Positions 29,643 to 38,876 of a stretch of 64,000 bases of DNA are shown here, piece after piece; within the stretch, counting starts at the first letter, position 1, and each line of letters opens with the position of its first letter. The stretch is from contig NZ_JASVWB010000002.1 of assembly GCF_030287445.1 (NCBI RefSeq), positions 1,984,001 to 2,048,000 on the forward strand, in the 5' to 3' direction. The translations under genes and the position numbers were made by a program. This DNA comes from Streptomyces sp. ALI-76-A. Lineage in GTDB: Bacteria; Actinomycetota; Actinomycetes; Streptomycetales; Streptomycetaceae. The notes beneath the pieces are model-generated. The model was given only the letters and a program-made list of their open reading frames with translations, ran no database searches and was not told where the DNA came from.

Positions 29643-30713
29643 TCACGCCCCGAACAGGTCCTGTTGTCCGTTTCCGGTGGCCGCCGAGCGGGGCGGGGTG
29701 AGGCCGAGATGCGCCCACGCGGCGGGGGTGGCCACCCGGCCGCGCGGCGTGCGGGCGAGCAGGCCCTCCCGGACGAGGAAGGGCTCGGCCACCTCCTCGA
29801 CGGTCTCGCGCTCCTCCCCCACCGCGACGGCGAGCGTGGACAGCCCGACCGGGCCGCCGCCGAACAGCTTGAGCAGGGCCTCCAGGACACCGCGGTCGAG
29901 GCGGTCGAGGCCGCGGGCGTCGACTTCGTAGACCTTGAGGGCGGCCGCCGCGATGTCGCGCGTGATGATCCCGTCGGCCTTGACCTGGGCGTAGTCGCGG
30001 ACGCGGCGCAGCAGACGGTTGGCGATGCGGGGCGTGCCGCGGGAACGGCCGGCGATCTCGGCGGCGCCCTCGGTCCCGATCTCCACGTCGAGCAGGTGGG
30101 CCGAGCGGTGGATGACCCGTTCCAGTTCGGCGGGCTCGTAGAACTCCATGTGCGCGGTGAAGCCGAAACGGTCGCGCAGCGGGGGCGGCAGCAGGCCCGC
30201 CCGCGTGGTGGCGCCGACCAGGGTGAAGGGCGGCAGTTCGAGGGGGATGGCGGTGGCGCCGGGGCCCTTGCCGACGATCACGTCGACGCGGAAGTCCTCC
30301 ATCGCCATGTAGAGCATCTCCTCGGCGGGCCGGGACATGCGGTGGATCTCGTCGAGGAAGAGGACCTCGCCCTCCTGGAGGGAGGAGAGGATCGCGGCGA
30401 GGTCGCCGGCGTGCTGGATGGCGGGACCGCTGGTGATGCGGATCGGGGCGTTCATCTCGGCCGCGATGATCATCGACAGGGTGGTCTTGCCGAGGCCGGG
30501 GGCACCGGAGAGCAGGACGTGGTCGGCGGTGGCGCCCCGCGCGCGGGCGGCGCGCAGGACGAGGTCGAGCTGCTCGCGGACCTTCTCCTGGCCGATGAAC
30601 TCGTCCAGGTCCTTGGGGCGCAGGGCGGCCTCGACGGCCTGGTCCTCACCGCCGGCGGCGGAGTCCACCAGCCGCTCGGCGGCGGTGCCGTCGGTCGTGT
30701 CGTCCCAGTTCAT
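29643..30713 (-). CDS. ruvB: Holliday-junction branch-migration helicase RuvB
   Basis: AAA+ motor that drives branch migration with RuvA. The 356-aa protein has [18 protein letters not shown] near residue 32, Walker [10 protein letters not shown] near 68, Walker [11 protein letters not shown] near 118, sensor 1 GATTRAGLL near 168 and the winged-helix domain in the last 80 residues ([29 protein letters not shown]). Follows ruvA by 25 bp. Confidence 0.97.
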   Translation of the reverse strand: MNWDDTTDGTAAERLVDSAAGGEDQAVEAALRPKDLDEFIGQEKVREQLDLVLRAARARGATADHVLLSGAPGLGKTTLSMIIAAEMNAPIRITSGPAIQHAGDLAAILSSLQEGEVLFLDEIHRMSRPAEEMLYMAMEDFRVDVIVGKGPGATAIPLELPPFTLVGATTRAGLLPPPLRDRFGFTAHMEFYEPAELERVIHRSAHLLDVEIGTEGAAEIAGRSRGTPRIANRLLRRVRDYAQVKADGIITRDIAAAALKVYEVDARGLDRLDRGVLEALLKLFGGGPVGLSTLAVAVGEERETVEEVAEPFLVREGLLARTPRGRVATPAAWAHLGLTPPRSAATGNGQQDLFGA

Positions 30714-30738
30714 GGAGTGTGCCTCGGGATCTCGTGGT

Positions 30739-31344
30739 TCAGCGAGCTCGGTTCAGGGTCTGCAGGGCCGCCTTCAGCAGCTGGCCCACCTGGGGCGTGC
30801 CCTCGGCGGCCTCGGCCTGGGGGGCCACGGCGGACACGGCCTCGTCGGCCTCCCGGGTCGCGTACCCGAGGCCGATCAGGGCGGCGTGCAGCTGGTCGCG
30901 CCAGCCGGTGCTGATCGCCGTGCCCATCGCGGGAGGGCCGAGCGGCTCGCCGAGCCGGTCCTTCAGCTCCAGCAGCAGCTTCTGCGCGCCTCGCTTCCCG
31001 ATGCCCGGCACGGCGGTCAGCGCCTTCTCGTCGCCGGTGGCGACGGCACGGCGCAGGGCGTCCGGGGTGTGGACCGCCAGCATGGCCTGGGCCAGACGCG
31101 GGCCGACTCCGCTCGCGGTCTGCAGCAGCTGGAAGGTCTGCCGTTCGTCGTCGTCCGCGAAGCCGTACAGGGTCAGGGAGTCCTCCCGTACGACGAGGGA
31201 GGTGGCGAGCTTGGCGGGCTGGCCGACGCGGAGCGTGGACAGCGTGTTCGGTGTGCACTGGACGGCCATGCCGACACCGCCGACCTCGATCACCGCGGCG
31301 TCGGGGGCGAGTGCGGCGACCTTGCCGCTGACGAAGGCGATCAT
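30739..31344 (-). CDS. ruvA: Holliday-junction-binding protein RuvA
   Basis: Tetrameric protein that holds the four-way junction for RuvB. The 201-aa protein opens [24 protein letters not shown] helix-hairpin-helix region at about 70-130 shows [14 protein letters not shown] and [20 protein letters not shown]. The RuvB-binding domain III is at the C-terminus ([19 protein letters not shown]). The ATG overlaps the ruvC stop (ATGA). Confidence 0.97.
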   Translation of the reverse strand: MIAFVSGKVAALAPDAAVIEVGGVGMAVQCTPNTLSTLRVGQPAKLATSLVVREDSLTLYGFADDDERQTFQLLQTASGVGPRLAQAMLAVHTPDALRRAVATGDEKALTAVPGIGKRGAQKLLLELKDRLGEPLGPPAMGTAISTGWRDQLHAALIGLGYATREADEAVSAVAPQAEAAEGTPQVGQLLKAALQTLNRAR

Positions 31345-31871
31345 GCCGTACGGCCTTTCGATGCGTGCAGGGCGACGGCCTGCTGGAGTCGGTTCTGGGC
31401 GGGGGCGCGCCAGATGTGGCAGATGGCGAGCGCGAGGGCGTCGGCGGCGTCGGCCGGCTTGGGGGGCGCGTCCAGCCGCAGCAGCCGGGTGACCATGGCG
31501 CCGACCTGTGCCTTGTCGGCGCGCCCGCTGCCGGTGACGGCGGCCTTGACCTCGCTGGGCGTGTGCAGGGCGACGGGGATGCCACGCCGGGCGGCGCACA
31601 GCATGGCGACGGCGCTGGCCTGCGCGGTGCCCATCACGGTCCGTACGTTGTGCTGGCTGAACACCCGCTCCACGGCGACGGCTTCGGGCCGGTGCTCGTC
31701 CAGCCACTGTTCGATGCCCTGCTCGATCGCGACGAGGCGGCGCCCCAGCTCGGCGTCCGCCGACGTCCGTACGACACCGACGCCGAGCATGGTGAGCGGC
31801 CGGCCCGCGACCCCGTCGACCACGCCGACTCCGCACCGCGTGAGTCCGGGGTCGACGCCCAGTACCCGCAC
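31341..31871 (-). CDS. ruvC: Holliday-junction resolvase RuvC
   Basis: Structure-specific endonuclease that cleaves the junction. The 176-aa protein starts [14 protein letters not shown], placing the first catalytic Asp at residue 7; AVERVF supplies the Glu near residue 69, and [14 protein letters not shown] the C-terminal Asp pair near 140. The GTG start fits exactly at the conserved N-terminus. First gene of the ruvCAB unit, downstream of a terminator after yebC. Confidence 0.97.
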   Translation of the reverse strand: MRVLGVDPGLTRCGVGVVDGVAGRPLTMLGVGVVRTSADAELGRRLVAIEQGIEQWLDEHRPEAVAVERVFSQHNVRTVMGTAQASAVAMLCAARRGIPVALHTPSEVKAAVTGSGRADKAQVGAMVTRLLRLDAPPKPADAADALALAICHIWRAPAQNRLQQAVALHASKGRTA

Positions 31872-31953
31872 TCCAGCCCCCTTCTTCGATCGCCAGTTTG
31901 TGCAGGCTATCGGGTGCCACCGACAACGGCCGCACGCGGCGCCGGGCAGAGCG

Positions 31954-31984
31954 ACGGGCCGACGGGTGTGTCCCGTCGGCCCGT
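31954..31984 (-). terminator. terminator after yebC
   Basis: A perfect 13-bp stem, ACGGGCCGACGGG/CCCGTCGGCCCGT, with a five-base TGTGT loop between the yebC stop and the ruvC start. It should separate yebC-pdxT-pdxS transcription from ruvCAB. Confidence 0.8.
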
Positions 31985-32009
31985 TGGTCCCGTGCGGCTC
32001 GCCGCGGCC

Positions 32010-32762
32010 CTACGCGTCGACCTTCTCCATGATCTCGTCGCTGACGTCGAAGTTGGCGAAGACGTTCTGCACGTCGTCGCTGTCCTCGAGCGCGTCGATC
32101 AGCTTGAAGATCTTCTTGGCGCCCTCCTCGTCCAGCTCGACCTGCATGGTCGGGACGAAGTTGGCGTCGGCGGAGTCGTAGTCGATGCCGGCGTCCTGGA
32201 GGGCGGTGCGCACCGCGACCAGGTCGGTGGCCTCGGAGAGGATCTCGAAGGACTCCCCCAGGTCGTTGACCTCCTCCGCGCCCGCGTCCAGCACGGCGCC
32301 CAGGACGTCGTCCTCGCTCAGGTCGCCCTTGGGGACGATGACGACACCCTTGCGGTGGAAGAGGTACGACACCGAGCCCGGGTCGGCCATGGAGCCGCCG
32401 TTGCGGGTCATGGCGACGCGGACGTCGGAGGCGGCGCGGTTGCGGTTGTCGGTGAGGCACTCGATGAGCACCGCGACACCGTTCGGACCGTAGCCCTCGT
32501 ACATGATGGTCTCGTAGTCGGCGCCACCCGCCTCGAGGCCGCCGCCGCGCTTGATCGCCGAGTCGATGTTCTTGTTCGGGACCGACGACTTCTTCGCCTT
32601 CTGCACGGCGTCGTACAGCGTCGGATTGCCGTCCAGGTCCACGCCGCCCATGCGCGCCGCGACCTCGATGTTCTTGATCAGCTTCGCGAAGAGCTTGCCG
32701 CGCTTGGCGTCGATCACGGCCTTCTTGTGCTTCGTCGTGGCCCATTTAGAGTGGCCGGACAT
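32010..32762 (-). CDS. YebC/PmpR-family protein
   Basis: The 250-aa protein starts [32 protein letters not shown], the hallmark of the YebC family, with [14 protein letters not shown] near residue 90 and an acidic C-terminal domain. Family members have been described as transcription regulators and, more recently, as factors that help ribosomes through difficult peptide stretches. It lies between pdxT and ruvC, the classical position in actinobacteria. Confidence 0.94.
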   Translation of the reverse strand: MSGHSKWATTKHKKAVIDAKRGKLFAKLIKNIEVAARMGGVDLDGNPTLYDAVQKAKKSSVPNKNIDSAIKRGGGLEAGGADYETIMYEGYGPNGVAVLIECLTDNRNRAASDVRVAMTRNGGSMADPGSVSYLFHRKGVVIVPKGDLSEDDVLGAVLDAGAEEVNDLGESFEILSEATDLVAVRTALQDAGIDYDSADANFVPTMQVELDEEGAKKIFKLIDALEDSDDVQNVFANFDVSDEIMEKVDA

Positions 32763-32810
32763 CTGCCTGTCTCCTTCGCGTAACCCATCTCCGTACGAAC
32801 GGCAGAGATC

Positions 32811-33419
32811 CTACAAGGACTCCGCTGTCCGGTTGGCGCGTACCAGGTCGACGAACAGGGAGTGCACGCGGTGGTCGCCGGTGAGTTCCGGGTGGAACGA
32901 CGTGGCGAGCGCGTTGCCCTGGCGGACCGCGACGATGTGGCCGTCGTGCTCGGCGAGCACCTCGGCCCCGGCGCCCACGGACTCGACCCAGGGGGCGCGG
33001 ATGAACACGCCCTCCACAGGATCCCCCGGGACGCCCTTCACGTCGACCGTCGCTTCGAAGGACTCGTTCTGGCGCCCGAAGGCGTTGCGGCGCACGATCA
33101 TGTCGATGCCGCCGACCGTCTCCTGGCCCGAGCGCGGGTCGAGGATCTTGTCGGCGAGCATGATCATGCCGGCGCAGCTGCCGTAGACCGGCAGGCCGGA
33201 GCGCACCCGCGCGCGCAGGGGCTCCATCACGCCGAACAGGACGGCCAGCTTGGAGATGGTGGTGGACTCGCCGCCGGGGATGACCAGGCCGTCCACCTCG
33301 GCGAGTTCCTCGGGGCGCCGCACCGGCCTGGCCACGGCGTCGGCCGCGGCCAGGGCGATGAGGTGCTCCCGTACGTCGCCCTGGAGGGCCAGGACGCCTA
33401 TGACAGGTGCGTCAGTCAT
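32811..33419 (-). CDS. pdxT: pyridoxal 5'-phosphate synthase glutaminase subunit PdxT
   Basis: Glutaminase that feeds ammonia to PdxS for PLP synthesis. The 202-aa protein starts [25 protein letters not shown] is near residue 50, the nucleophile Cys in YGSCAGMI near 80, and the His/Glu of the catalytic triad in [10 protein letters not shown] near 175. A start 12 codons upstream lies in non-conserved sequence and is rejected. Follows pdxS by 25 bp. Confidence 0.96.
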   Translation of the reverse strand: MTDAPVIGVLALQGDVREHLIALAAADAVARPVRRPEELAEVDGLVIPGGESTTISKLAVLFGVMEPLRARVRSGLPVYGSCAGMIMLADKILDPRSGQETVGGIDMIVRRNAFGRQNESFEATVDVKGVPGDPVEGVFIRAPWVESVGAGAEVLAEHDGHIVAVRQGNALATSFHPELTGDHRVHSLFVDLVRANRTAESL

Positions 33420-33444
33420 GTGAGTGCGGTCCTCAGGGGGTGAC

Positions 33445-34356
33445 TTACCAGCCACGGTTGGCGTAGCGCTCGGACTCGGGGAGGGTGTCGCAGTTGATGC
33501 CGACCATGGCCTCGCCGAGATTGCGCGACGCGTCCGCGATGATCTTCGGGTCGTCGTAGAAGGTGGTCGCCTTCACGATGGCGGCGGCGCGCTTGGCCGG
33601 GTCGCCGGACTTGAAGATGCCGGAGCCGACGAAGACGCCCTCGGCGCCGAGCTGGCGCATCAACGCGGCGTCGGCGGGGGTGGCGACGCCGCCGGCGGAG
33701 AACAGCACGACCGGGAGCTTGCCGAGTTCGGCGACCTCCTTGACGATCTCGTACGGGGCGCGCAGCTCCTTGGCGGCGGCGTACAGCTCGTTGTTGTCGT
33801 AGCCGCGCAGGCGGGCGATCTCGTTCTTGATCTGGCGCAGGTGGCGGACGGCCTCGACGACGTTGCCGGTGCCGGCCTCGCCCTTGGAGCGGATCATCGC
33901 GGCGCCCTCGGCGATCCGGCGCAGGGCCTCGCCCAGGTTGGTGGCACCGCAGACGAAGGGGGTGGTGAACGCCCACTTGTCGGAGTGGTTGACCTCGTCG
34001 GCCGGGGTCAGGACCTCGGACTCGTCGATGTAGTCGACGCCGAGGGACTGCAGGACCTGCGCCTCGACGAAGTGGCCGATGCGGGACTTGGCCATGACCG
34101 GGATCGAGACGGCCTCGATGATCTCTTCGATCATGGTGGGGTCGGACATCCGGGCCACGCCGCCGTCCTTGCGGATGTCGGCGGGCACGCGCTCCAGGGC
34201 CATGACGGCGACGGCGCCCGCGTCCTCGGCGATCTTCGCCTGTTCGGCGTTGACGACGTCCATGATCACGCCGCCCTTGAGCTGCTCGGCCATGCCGCGC
34301 TTCACGCGAGCGGTGCCGGTCTCGGGAGCCTGGTTGTCGGAAAGCGTGCTGGACAC
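33445..34356 (-). CDS. pdxS: pyridoxal 5'-phosphate synthase lyase subunit PdxS
   Basis: Builds PLP from ribose 5-phosphate, glyceraldehyde 3-phosphate and ammonia. The 303-aa TIM-barrel protein shows [44 protein letters not shown] within the first 70 residues, [11 protein letters not shown] near 105 and [15 protein letters not shown] near 220. The GTG start, with GAGGT seven bases upstream, fits the usual actinobacterial length. Confidence 0.97.
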   Translation of the reverse strand: MSSTLSDNQAPETGTARVKRGMAEQLKGGVIMDVVNAEQAKIAEDAGAVAVMALERVPADIRKDGGVARMSDPTMIEEIIEAVSIPVMAKSRIGHFVEAQVLQSLGVDYIDESEVLTPADEVNHSDKWAFTTPFVCGATNLGEALRRIAEGAAMIRSKGEAGTGNVVEAVRHLRQIKNEIARLRGYDNNELYAAAKELRAPYEIVKEVAELGKLPVVLFSAGGVATPADAALMRQLGAEGVFVGSGIFKSGDPAKRAAAIVKATTFYDDPKIIADASRNLGEAMVGINCDTLPESERYANRGW

Positions 34357-34467
34357 GGTGACCTCACTGAAGGGAAAGAGGGTTGCTGCACTCCGAGGAA
34401 ACGGGAGGGGACCAGGCCACAGCAAGGGCCAATGAGGAGCCGGTGGCTCGTTTTCCGGCCGGGGCGC

Positions 34468-35010
34468 CTACCCGGCCCGGTCCACCAGGGCCGCGGGCGG
34501 CTCGTCGTCCATCTCGAACGCGAGCGGGAACGGCGCGTGTCCGGCCAGCCGGAACCAGCGCACCTTGCGGTGCCGGCGCAGCGCCCGGGCCGCGCGCACG
34601 GTGTCGTTGTGGAAGCGCCGGGCCATCGGTACCCGGCGTACCGCCTCGGTCAGCTCGCGGGCCGCCGACTCGCCCCCGGGTGCCTCGCGCACCACTTCCA
34701 CCTGCTGGGTCTCGGCGAACACGGCCCGCAGCGCCTGGCTCAGCTCGCTCTCGGCGACCTCCCGTTGCTCCTCCTCGGCCTGGCGGGCGGCGTGCGCGGC
34801 CTCGTACAGGACGATCGACGCCGCCGGGTCGAGCACTCCGGAGGTGGCCAGTTCCTGGGCCACCGAGGCGCGGCGCAGCAACTGGGCGTCGAGTGCGGCG
34901 CGCGCCGCGTCGATCCGCGCGTGCAGCCGGTCGAGGCGGCCCGCGGTCCAGCTCAGGTAGAGACCGATCGCGCACAGGGCTACCGCGATCCAGATGAGTG
35001 TCGAAGTCAC
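34468..35010 (-). CDS. small single-pass membrane protein, LemA-like, function unknown
   Basis: A 180-aa protein with an N-terminal membrane helix (LIWIAVALCAIGLYLSWTA, residues about 4-22). A helical region follows with LDRLHARIDAARAALDAQLLRRASVAQEL, reminiscent of the LemA N-terminal helix. The C-terminus has VRWFRLAGHAPFPLAFEMDDEP, conserved in actinobacterial homologues as far as I recall. GTG start at the first codon that keeps the helix N-terminal. Lies between pimA and pdxS, on the same strand. No enzymatic motif visible. Confidence 0.78.
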   Translation of the reverse strand: MTSTLIWIAVALCAIGLYLSWTAGRLDRLHARIDAARAALDAQLLRRASVAQELATSGVLDPAASIVLYEAAHAARQAEEEQREVAESELSQALRAVFAETQQVEVVREAPGGESAARELTEAVRRVPMARRFHNDTVRAARALRRHRKVRWFRLAGHAPFPLAFEMDDEPPAALVDRAG

Positions 35011-35544
35011 GGGGCGCAGGCTACCCGTGCGCCGCGGCACGTCCCGACCGGCCCGGAGCCCGGGGACGGGCGGGGGTGCGCGGCATGCGCGGGGCGCTGG
35101 ACGAAGGGTGCCGTGGGCGGTCGACGGGGAGGTGCGCGTGCGGCGGTCGACGGGGAGGTGCGGCGTGCGGCGGTCGACGGGGAGGTGCGGCGTGCGCACG
35201 GTCCTGCTGGGCCCCGGCTACGCCCACGGCCACGACCACGGCGACCTGATGTGCGGCGCCCGCGTAGGGGCCGCGCGCAGGCCCCTCGGTGCCGGCGTCC
35301 GACGTCATGGGAAGACGCGGGGCCCGGGGCCGTCGGCCGAGGTCCACCCGAGCGAGCCCCAGGTCCCGGGCCAGCCCCGAACCAGTCGGAGGCGGCCCCC
35401 AGCCAGTCCGAGGCACCCCCCAGCCGGCCCCCGAGCCACCCCCGGGCCGGCCCCGAACCAGTCCGAGCCGGTACCCAGATCAGCCCCAGGCAGGCCCGCA
35501 TCAGCCCCGGGCCGGCCCCCGCGTCAGCCCCGAGCCCGTCCGGG
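35011..35544. other. 534-bp gene-free, repeat-rich spacer after pimA
   Basis: No credible gene. Part 35117-35196 is a threefold tandem repeat (see separate entry). Part 35325-35535 is C/G-rich degenerate repetition built from short words such as GGCCAGCCCCGAACCAGTC and GCCCCGGGCCGGCCCC. Long open frames on both strands here translate to Pro/Arg/Ser-rich low-complexity peptides without start signals. Confidence 0.6.
35117..35196. repeat. three tandem copies of a 27-bp repeat
   Basis: Copies at 35117-35142 (26 bp), 35143-35169 and 35170-35196 (27 bp each). The unit starts GCGGTCGACGGGGAGGTGCG and ends GCGTGCG. The second and third copies are identical and the first lacks one base. No spacer separates them. 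It lies downstream of pimA in non-coding DNA. Function unknown; copy number may vary between strains. Confidence 0.85.
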
Positions 35545-36711
35545 TCAGTCCCGTGCCAACCCCAGCCGCGCCCGCAGCCACGGTGTCCTGTCGTCGTCCG
35601 CGGCGACCGCCGCCGCCCCGGCCGTCACGGTCTCGTACACGGACAGGATGTCCGCGCCGACCGTCGACCAGTCGAAACGCCGCACGTGGGCGCTCCCCCG
35701 CGCGCGCAGCTCGGCCCGTCGCTCCGGGTCGCCCAGGAGTCGTACGGCGGCCCGGGCGAGCGCGTCGGCGTCCTCGTTGGCGAACAGCGCGCCCGCCGCG
35801 CCCTGGTCCAGTACCTGGGCGAAGGCGTCCAGGTCCGAGGCCAGCACGGGGGCGCCCGCCGACATCGCCTCGACCAGGATGATCCCGAAGCTCTCGCCCC
35901 CGGTGTTGGGGGCGACGTACAGGTCGACGCTGCGCAGGAAACGCGCCTTGTCCTCGTCGCTGACCATGCCGAGGAACTCCACGCGGGGGCGGAGCTCGGC
36001 GGGCAGCGACTCGACCGCCTCCTTCTCGTCCCCGCGTCCGGCGACCAGCAGCCGGGCTTCCGGACACTCGGCGAGGATCTTCGGCAGGGCCTTCATCAGC
36101 ACCGGCAGGCCCTTGCGGGGCTCGTCGATGCGGCCCACGAAGCCGATGGTGCCGCCCTGCCACTCGGGCTTCGGCTCGGCCCGGGCGAAGAAGTCGACGT
36201 CGACACCGTTCGGGATCACCACCGCGTCCCCGCCGAGGTGCTCGACCAGCGTCCGGCGGGCGTACTCGCTCACGGCGATCCGGGCGCTGATCTTCTCCAG
36301 GGCGGCCTGGAGGATCGAGTACGCGGCGATCATGGCCCGGGAGCGCGGGTTGGAGGTGTGGAAGGTGGCCACGATCGGGCCCTGCGCGGCCCAGCAGGCC
36401 AGCAGGCCGAGGGACGGCGAGGCCGGTTCGTGGATGTGGATGACGTCGAACTCGCCGTCGTGCAGCCAGCGTCGCACCCGGGCCGCCGACAGGAAACCGA
36501 AGTTCAGCCGGGCCACCGAGCCGTTGTACGGCACCGGCACCGCGCGGCCGGCCGAGACGACGTACGGCGGCAGCGGGGTGTCGTCGTCGGCGGGGGCGAG
36601 GACGGACACCTCGTGGCCGAGGCGGAGGAAGTACTCGGCGAGGTCGCGGATGTGGAACTGGACGCCGCCCGGCACGTCCCAGGAGTACGGGCAGACGATG
36701 CCGATCCTCAC
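35545..36711 (-). CDS. pimA: phosphatidyl-myo-inositol mannosyltransferase PimA (GT4)
   Basis: Cytoplasmic-face GDP-mannose-dependent enzyme that adds the first mannose to phosphatidylinositol. The 388-aa GT4 protein has MRIGIVCPYSWDVPGGVQFH at its N-terminus, a VIHIHEP membrane-proximal loop, VIPNGVDVDFF near residue 168, GRIDEPRKGL near 200 and the E-x7-E motif in GESFGIILVEAMSAG near 278. GTG start overlaps the acyltransferase stop (GTGA). Third gene of pgsA-acyltransferase-pimA. Confidence 0.95.
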   Translation of the reverse strand: MRIGIVCPYSWDVPGGVQFHIRDLAEYFLRLGHEVSVLAPADDDTPLPPYVVSAGRAVPVPYNGSVARLNFGFLSAARVRRWLHDGEFDVIHIHEPASPSLGLLACWAAQGPIVATFHTSNPRSRAMIAAYSILQAALEKISARIAVSEYARRTLVEHLGGDAVVIPNGVDVDFFARAEPKPEWQGGTIGFVGRIDEPRKGLPVLMKALPKILAECPEARLLVAGRGDEKEAVESLPAELRPRVEFLGMVSDEDKARFLRSVDLYVAPNTGGESFGIILVEAMSAGAPVLASDLDAFAQVLDQGAAGALFANEDADALARAAVRLLGDPERRAELRARGSAHVRRFDWSTVGADILSVYETVTAGAAAVAADDDRTPWLRARLGLARD

Positions 36712-37745
36712 GGGGTTCCCTTCCCGGGATCCGAGGGACGGGCCGAGGCGCCGGCGGAAGGCCCGGCGACAGGCCCGGCCGAGGGACCGCCGGTGGAACC
36801 GGCCGCAGGACCGCCCGCAGGACCGGCCGAGGGGTCCTTCCCGGAATCCGTCCCGGGGTCGAGATCAGCGAGCCACAAACGCTGCAGCATGTGCCAGTCC
36901 TCCGGGTGTTCGGCGATCCCTGCGGCGAAGGCGTCGGCCAGGGCCTGTGCCATCACAGACGTCTTCTCGGCCCGCGTACCTGTCCCGGGCACCTCGACCG
37001 GGGGATGCACCTGGCCCCGCATGATCCGCGGGCCGTCGTACCAGAGTGTCACCGGCAGCAGCAGCGCGCCGGTCTGCTGGGCGAGCAGGGCCGGGCCGGC
37101 CGGGATCCGGGTGGTCTCGCCGAAGAACGTGACCTCGACGCCGGAGCTCGACAGATCGCGTTCGGCGACCAGGCAGACCAGGCCGCCCTCACGCAGCCGC
37201 CGGGCCAGGGTGCCGAAGGCGGTGCCGCCGCTGTGCGGGAGCACCTCCATGCCGAGGCCCTCGCGGTAGGCCACGAAACGGTCGTACAGCGTCTCCGGCC
37301 GGAGGCGTTCGGCGACCGTCGTGAAGGGGATCTTCAGCTGGGTGGTGACCCAGGCTCCGGCGAGGTCCCAGTTGGCCATGTGCGGCAGCGCGAGGACGAC
37401 GCCCCGGCCGGTCGCGAGGGCGTCGGTGAGGTGGTGCAGGTCCTTCGGCTCGAAGCCGGTCCGGATCCGCTCGGCGCTCCAGGCGGGCAGCCGGAACGAC
37501 TCCATCCAGTAGCGCAGGTACGAACGCATGCCCGCGCGGGACAGTTCGGCGAGGCGCTCGGGGCTCGCGTCGGGCACCACGCGCGCGTAGTTGCTCTCCA
37601 GCCGCCGCACGCCCTTGCCGCGCTGCTTCCAGGTGAGGTCGGCGATGCTCCGGCCGAGGCGTACGGCGACCGGCTCGGGCAGCTTCTTGACCCCGCCCCA
37701 GCCGAGGCCGTACAGCGCGTCGGTGACCCGGTCCTGGGCGCTCAC
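36708..37745 (-). CDS. phosphatidylinositol mannoside acyltransferase (PatA-like) with Gly/Pro/Ala tail
   Basis: LpxL/HtrB-superfamily acyltransferase that acylates PIM1/PIM2. The 345-aa protein has GRGVVLALPHMANWDLAG near residue 115 (an HxxxxD-type site, HMANWD), LVAERDLSSSGVEVTFFGE near 190 and IPAGPALLAQQTGALLLPV near 215. The last 45 residues or so are a low-complexity tail of GPSAGP/GPAAGS repeats, encoded by near-repeat DNA at 36720-36840. Overlaps pgsA upstream and pimA downstream by four bases each, so translation is coupled. Confidence 0.92.
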   Translation of the reverse strand: MSAQDRVTDALYGLGWGGVKKLPEPVAVRLGRSIADLTWKQRGKGVRRLESNYARVVPDASPERLAELSRAGMRSYLRYWMESFRLPAWSAERIRTGFEPKDLHHLTDALATGRGVVLALPHMANWDLAGAWVTTQLKIPFTTVAERLRPETLYDRFVAYREGLGMEVLPHSGGTAFGTLARRLREGGLVCLVAERDLSSSGVEVTFFGETTRIPAGPALLAQQTGALLLPVTLWYDGPRIMRGQVHPPVEVPGTGTRAEKTSVMAQALADAFAAGIAEHPEDWHMLQRLWLADLDPGTDSGKDPSAGPAGGPAAGSTGGPSAGPVAGPSAGASARPSDPGKGTP

Positions 37746-38440
37746 TTCGCCGCCTCACTCCCCCGGGTCCGAGGGGTCTCCTGGGTCTCCTGCTGCTCCT
37801 GAGCGGCCGCGGCCTCCGCCTCGGCGGACTCGCGGCGGACCGTGACGACCCGCTGGATCAGCGTGATCAGGCTGCCGACGGCCACGATCCACAGGGCGAT
37901 CGGCAGCAGGTACTGGATCCCGGGCACGCCGAAGGTGTGCAGGCCCGAGAGCCCGGCCAGGACCAGGGCGATCACCAGGCGCTCGGCCCGCTCGACGAGC
38001 CCGTTCACGGCGACCGGCAGACCGATCGACTCGCCGCGGGCCTTGGTGTACGACACCACCTGCCCGCTCGCCAGACAGAAGATCGAGACCGCGCACAGGA
38101 CGTTGTCGTCGCCGTTCCCGGCGTACCAGAGGGCGAAGCCGCCGAAGATCGCGCCGTCGGCGACCCGGTCGAGCGTGGAGTCCAGGAAGGCGCCCCAGCG
38201 GCTGGAGCGGCCGAGCTGGCGCGCCATGTTTCCGTCGATGAGGTCGGAGAACACGAAGAGCGTGATCACGACCGTGCCCCAGAAGAACACGCCCCTGGGG
38301 TAGAAGACCAGCGCCCCCGCGACCACACCGGCGGTGCCGATGAGCGTGACCGCGTCGGGGCTGACGCCCCGGCGGATGAGAAACGCGGCGAACGGTGTGA
38401 GGACACGCGTGAAGAATGCACGCGCGTACTTGTTCAGCAT
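37742..38440 (-). CDS. pgsA: phosphatidylinositol phosphate synthase PgsA (CDP-alcohol phosphatidyltransferase)
   Basis: Membrane enzyme that joins CDP-diacylglycerol and inositol phosphate, the first step towards phosphatidylinositol and PIMs. The 232-aa protein carries the family motif DLIDGNMARQLGRSSRWGAFLDSTLDRVAD (quoted positions about 68-97; key residues D, DG, AR, G, D and D are all present), with about six membrane helices. The ATG has GGGAAGG just upstream. A charged C-terminal tail (about 30 residues, Ala/Glu/Gln-rich) is cytoplasmic. First gene of the PIM unit. Confidence 0.95.
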   Translation of the reverse strand: MLNKYARAFFTRVLTPFAAFLIRRGVSPDAVTLIGTAGVVAGALVFYPRGVFFWGTVVITLFVFSDLIDGNMARQLGRSSRWGAFLDSTLDRVADGAIFGGFALWYAGNGDDNVLCAVSIFCLASGQVVSYTKARGESIGLPVAVNGLVERAERLVIALVLAGLSGLHTFGVPGIQYLLPIALWIVAVGSLITLIQRVVTVRRESAEAEAAAAQEQQETQETPRTRGSEAAK

Positions 38441-38876
38441 GGCCTTCCCGAGGGTCGGTGTGGCCGAGCGGCCCCTGCTGGCCACCGGCTGGCCCATCGT
38501 AGCCACGCGGGCGCGTGGGCGACGGACGGGCACCACCGGCCCGGGTCACGGGCGGGCGGCATCCAGGTCACGGCACGGTCGCGTCGCCCGCGCCGAGCGC
38601 TCCGGGACGGACGGCCCGGGGCCGAGCGCTCCGGCCTCCCCGCCCCGTCCACCGGAGCCGAGGCCTCCCGGCCACCGCCGCGCCCACCGAAGCCGGGCGC
38701 GCCCCGGCGCCGTCACGTCCGCCGTATGGACGCACCGTGGCGGGAGTGGAAAGCTCGAAGGACACCGCGGGCGTCGCCGGAGCCGCCACCGCTGGGGGTG
38801 CCCCCGGACGGAGTCCGGGAGAGGGTCCCGCGTGTCCGCGCCCACAGTGACCTCACCGTGCACGGGAGGCAAGGCC
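38441..38876. other. 436-bp gene-free divergent promoter region (pgsA / EF-G-like)
   Basis: No coding sequence supported. Near its end (38797-38821) lies the hairpin-forming word GGGGGTGCCCCCGGACGGAGTCCGGGAG, of which CCCGGAC/GTCCGGG is a 7-bp stem with a three-base loop; I recall this kind of word recurring in Streptomyces intergenic regions. It should hold the pgsA promoter and the promoter for the EF-G-like gene; neither can be fixed with certainty. Confidence 0.45.

Noticed and set aside
30739..32745. 668-residue reading of ruvA extended upstream
   Set aside because: The extension is an alternate frame of ruvC and yebC; RuvA proper begins MIAFVSGKV at 31344.
35117..35196. Tandem repeat as a CRISPR array
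   Set aside because: Three units abut with no spacers, and no cas gene is in the window.
33424..37269. 1281-residue open frame on the plus strand
   Set aside because: Antisense to pdxS, the LemA-like gene, pimA and the acyltransferase, and running through the repeat spacer. Low complexity, no start signal.
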